64,000 nucleotides of DNA from Rhodospirillaceae bacterium. GTDB lineage: Bacteria; Pseudomonadota; Alphaproteobacteria; Dongiales; Dongiaceae. The DNA lies in contig SSEL01000023.1 in NCBI GenBank assembly GCA_008012315.1, forward strand, positions 186,001 through 250,000, in the 5' to 3' direction. A program made the translations under genes and the position numbers. Below, in pieces: positions 43,033-51,716 of the stretch. Below the pieces are notes generated by a model that saw only the letters and a list, made by a program, of their open reading frames with translations, made no database searches and was not told the DNA's origin. Each line of letters opens with the position of its first letter. Position 1 is the first letter of the stretch.

Positions 43033-44124
43033 ATGGCTGACTACTTCGAGATCGACTTCTTGGACGTCGAAACTACAAAGAGCGGAGACGCAATCGCAAT
43101 CCGCTACTCGGTCAACGGCATCGTTCAAATTCATGTCACGGATGGTGGATATATCGATACCGGATCATCGTTAGCTGCTCACATTCGAAAGCATTACGAT
43201 AACCCGACGGTCCTTGACCGGGTTATCGTGACCCATCCGGATGGGGACCATGCAAACGGCTTGCGTACCATTCTCGAAGAGTTTGAGGTGCGCGAATTGT
43301 GGATGCTGCGACCATGGTTATATGCAGATGAGCTTTTGCCTCGATTTGCACGCTTTACGAACGTCGACAACCTCAAGAGCCGACTGAAAGAAATCTATCC
43401 AAACATTGCTAAACTGGAAGAAATTGCAGCGGAAAGGAATATCCCGATTGGTGCACCTTTCCAGGGCACGACGTTAGGCGCATTTACTGTACTTGCACCA
43501 TCAAAAACGCGGTATCTGGACCTTATTGTTGAGTCCGATAAGACACCTGAAAGCGTTGCCGATGAAGCCAGGACGGTGACCGAAGCGGTTGCGAAAGCAA
43601 TAAGTGGCGTCGTGATTAAAGCCGTCAATTTCATCAGAGCTGCTTGGGGTGAGGAGGTCTTCTCGCCAGACGAAACGAGTGCTGAAAATGAGATGAGCGT
43701 TGTGCAGTATGCCAATATTTGTAACCAAAAAATTCTTCTGACCGGGGATACTGGAAGAGGGGGGCTAAAAGAGGCTGCCGACTATGCTCCGGTCATCGGA
43801 TTAGCGTTGCCAGGTATCAATCGTTTCCAAGTTCCTCATCACGGCTCACGGCGAAATGTATCTACGGAAGTTTTAGATCGGTGGCTTGGGCCGCGATTGG
43901 AGCAAAAACCTGTACAAGGGCAAGGCACTTTTACCGCTATCATTAGCTCAGCAAAGGCTGACGAAGATCATCCACGGAAAGCGGTCGTCCGAGCCTTCAT
44001 TCATCGTGGCGCCAATGTGATCACGACTGAAGGCAAGACTGTTTGTACATATCAAGACTCGCCTACGAGAGCGGGTTGGACTTCAATCACGCCAGAGGTC
44101 TATCCGGACGATCAAGAAGAATAG
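43033..44124 (+). CDS. MBL-fold hydrolase (ComEC-like), partner of membrane protein
   Basis: A 363-residue metallo-beta-lactamase-fold protein. The zinc motif is VTHPDGDHANG near residue 70, further ligands lie in LLTGDTG and VPHHGSRRN, the pattern of the ComEC/Rec2 C-terminal domain. Such soluble domains often hydrolyse nucleic acids or phosphodiesters. It follows the four-helix protein gene after five bases. A catalytic sensor or signal-degrading enzyme paired with a membrane effector is a common layout in bacterial conflict systems, but this pair is not one that I can name. Confidence 0.85.
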   Translation: MADYFEIDFLDVETTKSGDAIAIRYSVNGIVQIHVTDGGYIDTGSSLAAHIRKHYDNPTVLDRVIVTHPDGDHANGLRTILEEFEVRELWMLRPWLYADELLPRFARFTNVDNLKSRLKEIYPNIAKLEEIAAERNIPIGAPFQGTTLGAFTVLAPSKTRYLDLIVESDKTPESVADEARTVTEAVAKAISGVVIKAVNFIRAAWGEEVFSPDETSAENEMSVVQYANICNQKILLTGDTGRGGLKEAADYAPVIGLALPGINRFQVPHHGSRRNVSTEVLDRWLGPRLEQKPVQGQGTFTAIISSAKADEDHPRKAVVRAFIHRGANVITTEGKTVCTYQDSPTRAGWTSITPEVYPDDQEE

Positions 44125-44201
44125 AAACAGTGCCGCGACCGTTTAAGCATTTTTGAGTACACGGTAGTATCCACTGCAGCCTTAGAGGTTGAGGGGGCGA
44201 C

Positions 44202-45038
44202 ATGAAGGCGATTACAGCAAGCGTTATGGCGGGCCTTGGCGGATTGTTACCCAGCGCGTGCAAAATTGCGGTGGCGCTTACTACAGACCCATCGCAGCCG
44301 CTACCTCATCCCCACATCTTCATCGGCCTGGGCGTCTTCTTTCTGATCAGCCTGGTGCTCAATGTTGGCATCAATAGGGATCACCACCTGGACAGGGCGG
44401 TGATGATAGGCATCTGCGCGCCTGGCATTATCACAAATGCGGTGGCGGGATACGCATCGAGTTCTCACCCCACCGCTGATGTACCCAGCCCTCCCGCGCA
44501 TGTTGAACAGTCCGGATCACTATTAGATCCACTACTTGGCTACAGCGCGAGAGCCGATGATACCAACAGCAGCTACGGAAATGTCCTCAGTGTAAAGGAC
44601 GTCCTTTCTGATCAAGATATCCTGAAGTTGAGCCAAGAGCCGTCGAACCATGCTGCCTTGGTGAAGGTTATAGGCCCTGACGGCAAATATACGACCTCGC
44701 TCGATTCGAAGCTTGATGTCCAATTCTTCGATCATGGGGTGATGGTGAAAAACCTATTCGTGCAGCCGGGACAATCTGAGCTGATAACACCACCCACTGG
44801 CGCTACAGAACTAAGTTTCGGCGCCATAAATAGCCATAGCCGTGGTTCGGATAAGCTCACTTTGTGGAGCCATGGGTTACCTGGAAAGTTTGTTGTCTTA
44901 GTTGATTCCAGGGAAGCTGCTTCAGGGTGGTCTGACTTTTGGTGGGTGCTGGGTGCAGATCGAAAGATCGTCCTTCAACCGAGAAAGACGACCGTATATC
45001 GCCTAGTAGACGGCCAACTCGTACCGTATGTGCAATAG
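44202..45038 (+). CDS. Hypothetical membrane-anchored protein, cargo
   Basis: A 278-residue protein with two or three hydrophobic segments near the N-terminus (FIGLGVFFLISLVLNVGI at about 40-57 and VMIGICAPGIITNAVAGY) and a soluble beta-rich C-terminal region of about 180 residues (VDSREAASGWSDFWWVLG). A family is not recognised. GAGGGGG precedes the ATG. The C-terminal part is probably on the outer face of the inner membrane. It opens a run of three envelope-type genes (44202-46352) with short gaps that may form one functional group. Confidence 0.7.
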   Translation: MKAITASVMAGLGGLLPSACKIAVALTTDPSQPLPHPHIFIGLGVFFLISLVLNVGINRDHHLDRAVMIGICAPGIITNAVAGYASSSHPTADVPSPPAHVEQSGSLLDPLLGYSARADDTNSSYGNVLSVKDVLSDQDILKLSQEPSNHAALVKVIGPDGKYTTSLDSKLDVQFFDHGVMVKNLFVQPGQSELITPPTGATELSFGAINSHSRGSDKLTLWSHGLPGKFVVLVDSREAASGWSDFWWVLGADRKIVLQPRKTTVYRLVDGQLVPYVQ

Positions 45039-45103
45039 GCGCATCAAGGAGTGAGTTGGAAAGAGAGATCATCTCGAAAGATCATATTGGTGAAACCGAA
45101 CTG

Positions 45104-45700
45104 ATGGTGGCTGACAATATGAACCGCGTTCTGACCCTCATATTGGTTATTCTGATCGGCGCAAACAGTTACTATGCCTGGTATCAATGGAAGCACGCTC
45201 TTCCCACACAGACCCAGCTAGATGCCGATATAGCTCAAGTAGACCAGGATATTGCCGAAGCTTCTGGGCAGCGAGCCAAATTCGTGGAGGGATCACTCTT
45301 GCAGATCCTTGCGGATGGACAGCTCTCAGCGCTGCAAAGCACCCGAGCAATGTTGGACCAAAAGCGCCTCTCGCTCCTGCGAGGGATCAACATCGACTAC
45401 GCCGTGAATGGTCAGGCGTGGACGGCAGCGAATACAGAAACAGTTAAAGGGATAGAAGCAGAAATTGCAGTTGAGGATGCCAAGATTGCGAATGCCGACA
45501 TTAGAGCTAGTTCGACCGGCGGTCTACTCGCAGCTCTTGGTCAGGTGAACGCTCTGATCGAACATATGAATGGAGCGTTGCTACGGCAACGCTATTTGGC
45601 CGCGAAATACGGCTTTCCCTATGCAGCCGCAGTGGATCGCACGGCGACAGATCAGAAGAAGTCAATTGGGAAAGTGGTCAATGCCCCTGATGCTCTATAG
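45104..45700 (+). CDS. Hypothetical protein with N-terminal membrane anchor and coiled coil
   Basis: About 198 residues from ATG 45104 (45119 is an alternative). One transmembrane segment, VLTLILVILIGANSYYAWY, is at about residues 9-27, followed by a long helical region rich in Asp, Gln and Ala (TQTQLDADIAQVDQDIAEASGQ) typical of a coiled coil. No family is recognised. It lies 65 bp after the previous membrane-protein gene and overlaps no neighbour. A scaffold role in an envelope complex is a guess. Confidence 0.65.
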   Translation: MVADNMNRVLTLILVILIGANSYYAWYQWKHALPTQTQLDADIAQVDQDIAEASGQRAKFVEGSLLQILADGQLSALQSTRAMLDQKRLSLLRGINIDYAVNGQAWTAANTETVKGIEAEIAVEDAKIANADIRASSTGGLLAALGQVNALIEHMNGALLRQRYLAAKYGFPYAAAVDRTATDQKKSIGKVVNAPDAL

Positions 45701-45713
45701 TGGCGGAACCAGC

Positions 45714-46352
45714 ATGAAGCTTATCAACGCCTTCCTCCTCCTCGCCATTTCGATCTCAGCGCCCGTGGCGGCTATTGCCCAATCATCGACGCAGAAAGCA
45801 GCCCCTGATCAACAAGCTAACAGCGCCTCGATATCGGCACCCTTTGGGCTATCTTGGGGGGCGACGAAAGCGGAGACCGAGAAAGCTGGGATCGTCCTCA
45901 CTGCTCGCTCTGATGAATCTAACGGGCCTGCCTATATGGCGACGAACCTGCCGAAGACAATTTCTGACGTCGAATCCGTTGTCCTATATTTTGGCTTTGG
46001 TGATCGCCTTTACAGAATAGCCGCATTCGGGAAGACGTACGAAAATGATCCATATGGGACTCAAGTACGTTCTCGCTATGATGAGCTAGTTAAGATACTG
46101 GAGCAAAAATACGGCCCCGGAAAAGCCAGTGACTTCGCTGCGGACTTTTACCACGGCGACAATTGGACCTATGGTCTGATGAAGAAGGAGAACTGGCATT
46201 ACACCGACTTCGAGAACGGTGGCGTTTCAGTCCAGATTTCCTGTCGTTCAGTTGAGATGAATGATTCATATTGGATCATCATCTATGAAAATGTATCGGA
46301 AGCGAAAATTGCGGATGAAGCCCGCAAGAAGCATGAGGCTGGGGCACTGTGA
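45714..46352 (+). CDS. Hypothetical secreted or periplasmic protein
   Basis: About 212 residues. The N-terminus is a clean Sec signal peptide, MKLINAFLLLAISISAPVAA with an AIA-Q cleavage site near residue 23. The mature part contains PFGLSWGATKAETEKAGI, a start seen in small periplasmic proteins of unknown role, and aromatic blocks such as NWTYGLMKKENWHYTDF. ATG 45714 was chosen because the signal begins there. It is the third of three envelope-type genes in the cargo. Confidence 0.7.
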   Translation: MKLINAFLLLAISISAPVAAIAQSSTQKAAPDQQANSASISAPFGLSWGATKAETEKAGIVLTARSDESNGPAYMATNLPKTISDVESVVLYFGFGDRLYRIAAFGKTYENDPYGTQVRSRYDELVKILEQKYGPGKASDFAADFYHGDNWTYGLMKKENWHYTDFENGGVSVQISCRSVEMNDSYWIIIYENVSEAKIADEARKKHEAGAL

Positions 46353-46400
46353 AAACGGTCATGCTCCTGTTCCACTGATGAAACAGAATCTGCTCCAGTG

Positions 46401-47468
46401 ATGCGTGTCGAAAGGACAGGAAGTCCAAAACTGCTGACGCCTCGCATGAAGCGCTTCCTCGTTGAAGCGCTACGCGGAATCGATTTGGATGAAACTCAGT
46501 CACATCAGGAAGAAAGACCAGATTACGAATGCCTTGGTGGCCTTCTAATAGTTGAGCTGAAATCCCTCGAAGAGGATGGTTCTACTCGAATGGGAAATTT
46601 GATCGAGGAGCTGGGGAAGAGGGCAGATTGGCCACAGTTTCTCGGTCCAACTCCCATCAAAGCATTCATTCAACATACTGATGAACCAGAGGCCATCGCT
46701 CGGAAGGTTTCCAACAGGATTGGCCGCGCCGTCGTCAATCATATGAAAAAGGCTAATCGCCAGCTTGGCGCCTATCGGAAAGAAGGCTCACGCCGAAATA
46801 TAGTTGGTGCATTGGTCTTTGTAAACGAAGACCATGAAATTTATGATCCGCAGCTAGTTGGTCGGATTATTGCGCACGAACTTCGCCGCATGGATGCCGG
46901 AAATCTGCTCTATCCCAATATTGATCTCGTCTTCTATTTCACAGAGCGGCACGTTCAAATAGACGGGCGTCAGGTGTTGTACCCGTGCGTTGTCGTCGAA
47001 GGTCAAAGGGTTAACGAGGCGCCATGGATGGCGTCACTTAGCACATGCGTTTTGGAAAAATGGTCATCGTGGAACGGACATCCATTTATTAGGGATGGCA
47101 CTGCGACCGACTTTACGACAATTGATGCAATTCCTGAGATGGCACCCAAGCATGAACGGTGGCGAACAGGTTATCGACGCAATCCCTATTTGCGGACATT
47201 CGATGTATCGCAGTTGAGAGACCGGTTCGATGAAATCATGGTGGTACTCAACCATGCCTTCATAAAAGGCAGCCCATGGAAGCCTCCGAGAGAGTTGATC
47301 GAAAGAAGCTTCGAGGCATTCACTCATCTAACGCTTGAGATGAGTGAGCGAGCCATACCGGCATCGAATTTCCGACTGGAGGTCGACCGATTGGCGGCAG
47401 CGGCGGAACGCCTAAAATTGACGGACGAATCGATAAGTTGGCTGAAGGAAATGGATTCGGAGAAATAG
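46401..47468 (+). CDS. PD-(D/E)XK nuclease-like protein, cargo
   Basis: A 355-residue protein with a restriction-endonuclease-like motif near residue 35: RPDYECLGGLLIVELKSLEEDG, where Asp and ELK stand as in the PD-(D/E)XK core. No HTH or methylase partner lies beside it. The rest, including RIIAHELRRMDAGNLLYP and IDLVFYFTERHVQIDGRQ, is unfamiliar. GTG 46398 directly precedes the ATG. It is convergent with the HerA gene. A nuclease acting alone in defence is possible, though the activity is inferred from one motif. Confidence 0.65.
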   Translation: MRVERTGSPKLLTPRMKRFLVEALRGIDLDETQSHQEERPDYECLGGLLIVELKSLEEDGSTRMGNLIEELGKRADWPQFLGPTPIKAFIQHTDEPEAIARKVSNRIGRAVVNHMKKANRQLGAYRKEGSRRNIVGALVFVNEDHEIYDPQLVGRIIAHELRRMDAGNLLYPNIDLVFYFTERHVQIDGRQVLYPCVVVEGQRVNEAPWMASLSTCVLEKWSSWNGHPFIRDGTATDFTTIDAIPEMAPKHERWRTGYRRNPYLRTFDVSQLRDRFDEIMVVLNHAFIKGSPWKPPRELIERSFEAFTHLTLEMSERAIPASNFRLEVDRLAAAAERLKLTDESISWLKEMDSEK

Positions 47469-47609
47469 CAGGCTACCGATTATATGGCCTCACAGACACT
47501 CGCAGAAGCAGAAGGACGGGGCCTACGCAACGCTCTAACTTGTTGGGGATTGGAGCGGTGGGAGACCCGATGAGCTTGAATGGCGGTACTCTTGCTTTCA
47601 CCGGGTTAT

Positions 47610-49328
47610 CTAATCGTTGGCCCCTTGCTGTTGGCGCCTGATCCAATGAGACTGAAACTGAGGTCCTTTGGAGTTAGGCGGTGATTTTGGCCGGAGCATT
47701 CTAAGCGGCAATGGAGTGGGGAGATCGGGGCCAATGATAATGGCCTCGCCAGGAGCTAGCATCGGGATAAACTGTGTCGCGCCGCGATCAAGATCGCCAC
47801 AGGCATGTTCAATTGTATTGCGATCTTGTTCATTTGTAAGGCGATGAACAATCAGTGTGCCAAGCTGGCTTAATACGTCCTGCGGGATATCGCGCGGTCT
47901 TTGCGTAGCGAGGACACATGTCAGCCCATACTTGCGGCCTTCCTTCGCGATCAATCCAAATGAATCGAGTTGCACGCTACCGTATTCGTCACCAACCGTG
48001 CGTCCAAGGAACTGATGAGCTTCATCCAAAAAAACTACAATCGGAGCCTCCCGAAAGCGCCCTTCACGGGCAATTCCTAGAAGATATCGACCAATGATAT
48101 TCAGGAGGATTTCGCGCGTGGAATGCTCGAAGCGGACTTCTTTAAAAGAGATGAGCGCTATGTCGCGCTGATTGTCGGCCAGAAAATTGTCGATCTCATC
48201 TACCAGAGAACGACCATGAGTCTGGAAGAGGCATTCCAGCTCGCGAGAACGCGTTAGAGTCGCAATGCGGGAAGCGAGAGATTCACAGTATCCAAGCGCC
48301 TGCTGGTCTACTAACCCGAAGTTCTGTGGATTATTCCTGTCTGTGCCCCAAATGCACTCAAGCTTGATCTGTTCAGACAGATTTGTAATGTCCAAATTGC
48401 ACTTAGGTGCATGAATAGCACCTGCATGGGCGCGGATAGCATTGAAATAGGAGGCGCGTGAACGATTTGCCTTCTCGACGAGGCCGTTCTGGATGTGCAG
48501 GCCAGGGGGAGCTGCGTTTCCTATAGCGCGTACAAGCTTCAGACTCTGTATTGCTTCACGGAGCTTCGGTCCTTGGCTCTGCCCCGATGGTCGAAACAAT
48601 GAAAAGAGATCATCCTCAGTGATTTCGGTATATGGAAAGTGGACGTGGTATGCATTGGGAACGTTGGCTTCAAAGGCGAAGATGGTGCTTATACCCGCTG
48701 TCTCACAAAACTCGCCCGTCGGGTCGAAGATTATAGCTTTCCCTCTGTTCTCTTTAATCTTTTCAATGAGACTTGCGATGGTCCAACTTTTCCCGCCGCC
48801 AGTCGCGCCAAAAATCCCGCAATGACGGCCAAAAAGCTTCTCGGGTGGCAAGTCGATCATTACGCTTCGATTACCCGCCTCGATCATCCCCAGAGGTATA
48901 TTGATTTCGCTTGCCCTTGTAGAGCTGTTCCCAATCATCTGGGCCAAAATTTCGGCTCCTGCGAGAAATACCCCATCACCGATTTTGGGATAGGCGTTCA
49001 CTCCGCGCGTAAGTTTGGCGTCGCTGTCAACCACTGTGGCGAGTAACTGAATACGACCAATTGGATTGGGGGTGATAGATGCTCCGAGATGAGGTTCGAC
49101 CGACAGGCGCTCAGCGTCTGGGATTTTTACCTCCATGATCCGGCCCAAGAGTTTAGTATGCTCGCAATCGATAAATACGAAATCGCCCACCGCGCCTCGT
49201 GATAGCGCTCGTCGTTCTGGATGCGCAGTTGCCAAAGGAAGGTTTGCTTGGACCTGTCCAGCATTCACAAATGTAACGGTGCCGACGTATTTGTCTGGAT
49301 CAACCGGACTGATTGCCCGCATCATCAT
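47610..49328 (-). CDS. herA: HerA-type DNA translocase (SIR2-HerA defence pair)
   Basis: A 572-residue hexameric ATPase. An N-terminal HAS barrel (about 1-130) precedes the core with Walker A GATGGGKS (174-181), Walker B IVVFLDEAHQFLG (near 435) and a C-terminal arginine-rich segment. The start overlaps the end of the SIR2 gene by four bases. SIR2 plus HerA is a known anti-phage module (Nezha), in which the two form one large complex that degrades NAD+ and cuts DNA on infection. Length and order here match that system. Confidence 0.88.
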   Translation of the reverse strand: MMMRAISPVDPDKYVGTVTFVNAGQVQANLPLATAHPERRALSRGAVGDFVFIDCEHTKLLGRIMEVKIPDAERLSVEPHLGASITPNPIGRIQLLATVVDSDAKLTRGVNAYPKIGDGVFLAGAEILAQMIGNSSTRASEINIPLGMIEAGNRSVMIDLPPEKLFGRHCGIFGATGGGKSWTIASLIEKIKENRGKAIIFDPTGEFCETAGISTIFAFEANVPNAYHVHFPYTEITEDDLFSLFRPSGQSQGPKLREAIQSLKLVRAIGNAAPPGLHIQNGLVEKANRSRASYFNAIRAHAGAIHAPKCNLDITNLSEQIKLECIWGTDRNNPQNFGLVDQQALGYCESLASRIATLTRSRELECLFQTHGRSLVDEIDNFLADNQRDIALISFKEVRFEHSTREILLNIIGRYLLGIAREGRFREAPIVVFLDEAHQFLGRTVGDEYGSVQLDSFGLIAKEGRKYGLTCVLATQRPRDIPQDVLSQLGTLIVHRLTNEQDRNTIEHACGDLDRGATQFIPMLAPGEAIIIGPDLPTPLPLRMLRPKSPPNSKGPQFQSHWIRRQQQGAND

Positions 49329-50617
49329 ATTCCGTGATCTCGAATAGACTTAATACGCTCAACATGGCGCTCTCTGTCCGTCTCTCCAATAAGATCCGGA
49401 AGCGCATCAGCCAAATCTTCAAAACGGCCGTTCATGAGGTGGATGCGAGGGTCATCTCGTAAAGTCAGTGAGATAATCTTTTCTAGAAACGAATTGGTAT
49501 GTGCTGCTCCCACGGGAATCGCTTGCGCCGCAGGCTCAGCCGCCGTTCCACGTAAAGCGCCTTCCGATGAAATAAAGCTCGGATCGCAAATAACTAGCCG
49601 AAGAGACAGATTTGATTCGAGCGCAGCAATAATGGGGCGACTTATATGATCGTCATTGAAGCCGAATCCGGCTATTACGAGAGCTGTGTCAGGTTCGCGC
49701 AACGCTGCCTGAAACGCTCCCATCATATCTAAATATGGCGGCTCGAAAGCTTCCTGGTACTTACTCGACCGTGGGTAAATGAGAACCGGCTTTCCGCTTT
49801 TGTTGTCACGCGAACGCATCACCTCATCACCAATGCGTCGCCAATCGGTGGACCCGTGAAGCTTGTATAAGTGGAAGACATTTGAGATGTAGTCCGGTGA
49901 TTCCTTAGGGCCGCCGCGCCGCACGATGTCTAGTTCGTAGTGCTGTCGATCATAAACCTGATCAAGAGTGTGCGAGAATCCGTCAATCACCGTGAACCGC
50001 AGACGGCGAGCGGCCTCTTCAAATGCTAAGTCGTAGTTAGTGGTAAACAGCATCGCTCTCGCTTTACGAAAGCCTCGTCTCCCAACTTTTCTTACATAGG
50101 ACTCATGGGCAGATAGTATTGTTCCATGATCAACGAAATCCACTCTTGCAAGAATACTAGCTTCGGCACTCGACACGAAGCTACGAACCTTAACTACGTC
50201 CTCGTCGTCTTCGGCTGCAGCCTCATTTAATTCCAAATATACTTTGCAAAGACTCAGTAGCTTCTCAATATTTTGGCCTAGTCGAGCCTTTGAAAACCTA
50301 TTGCAGATTTCTTCGAATTCGGCGTTACCGACAGCCGTCTTCACCGTATTCCACAGATCGGTCATAGATGGAGCCTGCGGCACTCCATCGGCATTGCGAG
50401 CACACAGTGACGCACCTGATCCAATCAGGGTTACGAGGTTAGAGGCGGACATCGCGTTAATTAGAGCGCTATCCACGATTTCTTGGCTGCCTCGGGCGGT
50501 AGCTTTACCATCCTCAGCCGCACGGTCGGTGTAAGCGACCCATCCCTCATTCGGAACCAGTAGCCGGAGGTTGGACCTTCCTGCGCCAATTTCCTTCCAA
50601 TAATCCCAAATGCTCAT
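49325..50617 (-). CDS. SIR2-domain NADase (SIR2-HerA defence pair)
   Basis: A 430-residue protein with a sirtuin core: LVTLIGSGAS (residues 62-70) as the NAD-binding loop, TTNYDLAFEEA (near 195), the catalytic His in YKLHGSTDW and IAGFGFNDDHI near the end. These defence sirtuins hydrolyse NAD+ and starve infected cells, unlike deacetylases. ATG 50617 is preceded by GGGGG; an in-frame start at 50638 is weaker. It forms a coupled pair with HerA and lies directly behind the TIR-MBL genes on the same strand, so four defence genes may share a transcript. Confidence 0.88.
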   Translation of the reverse strand: MSIWDYWKEIGAGRSNLRLLVPNEGWVAYTDRAAEDGKATARGSQEIVDSALINAMSASNLVTLIGSGASLCARNADGVPQAPSMTDLWNTVKTAVGNAEFEEICNRFSKARLGQNIEKLLSLCKVYLELNEAAAEDDEDVVKVRSFVSSAEASILARVDFVDHGTILSAHESYVRKVGRRGFRKARAMLFTTNYDLAFEEAARRLRFTVIDGFSHTLDQVYDRQHYELDIVRRGGPKESPDYISNVFHLYKLHGSTDWRRIGDEVMRSRDNKSGKPVLIYPRSSKYQEAFEPPYLDMMGAFQAALREPDTALVIAGFGFNDDHISRPIIAALESNLSLRLVICDPSFISSEGALRGTAAEPAAQAIPVGAAHTNSFLEKIISLTLRDDPRIHLMNGRFEDLADALPDLIGETDRERHVERIKSIRDHGI

Positions 50618-50709
50618 GCAAGCCCCCAATATCGCCAATGCTCTATCACTACAAATACGACTCAGCGTCTACATCACCCTTTGTGGCCAAGCAATGTCGC
50701 GCGAGCCTT

Positions 50710-51624
50710 CTACTGAAAGAGCGCTTGAAAGATCGGAGACAAAGTTGCTTCCATTCGATCCGATTTTGTCAGCAGGGGCTGATATACTTTCTGATCAACA
50801 TGCGGATACGGCCAGATCGTATAACTACCGTCAGGCCGTACCTGGATTTGCAAGTTGCCGTCGCTCCGCGTCGTCAGTACATACCGTTGAGGGACCAGAA
50901 GGCCAGATTGGCGGGCTGTATAGTCGGGAATGCCCCAGGCCCTGCGTGCATACCATCCCGTGGTTCCCTGGCTAAGGTGGCGGTGTTCGTAATCAGAAAT
51001 GATGACAACGTCAGGTTTGCAGTGTGCGAATACAGCTTCGCAACAACCGTTCTCGCGACCATGGTGCGACGCGACAAGTACTCGGACCTTCCCGAGCATC
51101 GCTGTGAAATTTGGGTTTCTTAGGAAGGCCTCCCAACCAGCCTTCTCCAGGTCGCCTGAGAACAAGATCGTAAAACCGTGGGCAGTAACGAATAGGGGAA
51201 TGCTGAGATCATTCGTTTCTGTGAAGACGCCATAGCGATGAAAGAAGGCGAGCAGGTTGACTTCGTCCAATCCCGGCAGGTGTCCGAAGTTGCCGCCATA
51301 CTGCTTCAGCAGCCAGTGTATCTGCCGGAGGCTATCATTGAGGCCATGCTTGGCCTTCATCTGCAGGAATGCCTCCGCTGTTATCGACGGATTCGTTCTG
51401 AAGGACTGGATTTGGAGGTTCTGAAGAACCCCCTCGATATTGTTGATGTGATCACTATCCAGGTTCTGGGCCAGAAGCATTTCCATGCGCTGTCCATAAT
51501 AATGGGCGGATGGAAACCAATACGGATCAGTGCAATATCCGGCATCGATCATGATCTTCCGGCCGGTCGATGACGTCACAACCGCGCATGCGCCGTGGCC
51601 AACATCATGAATATCGATAAGCAT
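50710..51624 (-). CDS. MBL-fold hydrolase (ComEC-like), partner of TIR protein
   Basis: A 304-residue metallo-beta-lactamase-fold protein: MLIDIHDVGHGACAV opens the fold, NLDSDHINN is the zinc motif with Asn in place of the first His, TILFSGDLEKAG and VASHHGRENG hold later ligands. It starts 92 bp after the TIR gene stop and ends 92 bp before the SIR2 start on the same strand. As with the second MBL protein in this element (43033), it is ComEC-like without membrane domains. Role alongside TIR is unknown; processing of a TIR-made nucleotide signal is one possibility. Confidence 0.82.
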   Translation of the reverse strand: MLIDIHDVGHGACAVVTSSTGRKIMIDAGYCTDPYWFPSAHYYGQRMEMLLAQNLDSDHINNIEGVLQNLQIQSFRTNPSITAEAFLQMKAKHGLNDSLRQIHWLLKQYGGNFGHLPGLDEVNLLAFFHRYGVFTETNDLSIPLFVTAHGFTILFSGDLEKAGWEAFLRNPNFTAMLGKVRVLVASHHGRENGCCEAVFAHCKPDVVIISDYEHRHLSQGTTGWYARRAWGIPDYTARQSGLLVPQRYVLTTRSDGNLQIQVRPDGSYTIWPYPHVDQKVYQPLLTKSDRMEATLSPIFQALFQ

Positions 51625-51716
51625 TTCTTCGATTCCTTATGTCCGGTTTCCCTCTCCTCATCCCCGATGATTGATCTTTTTGTTACCCGCGTCGTCCCAC
51701 GCGTGTCGCTCGATGC

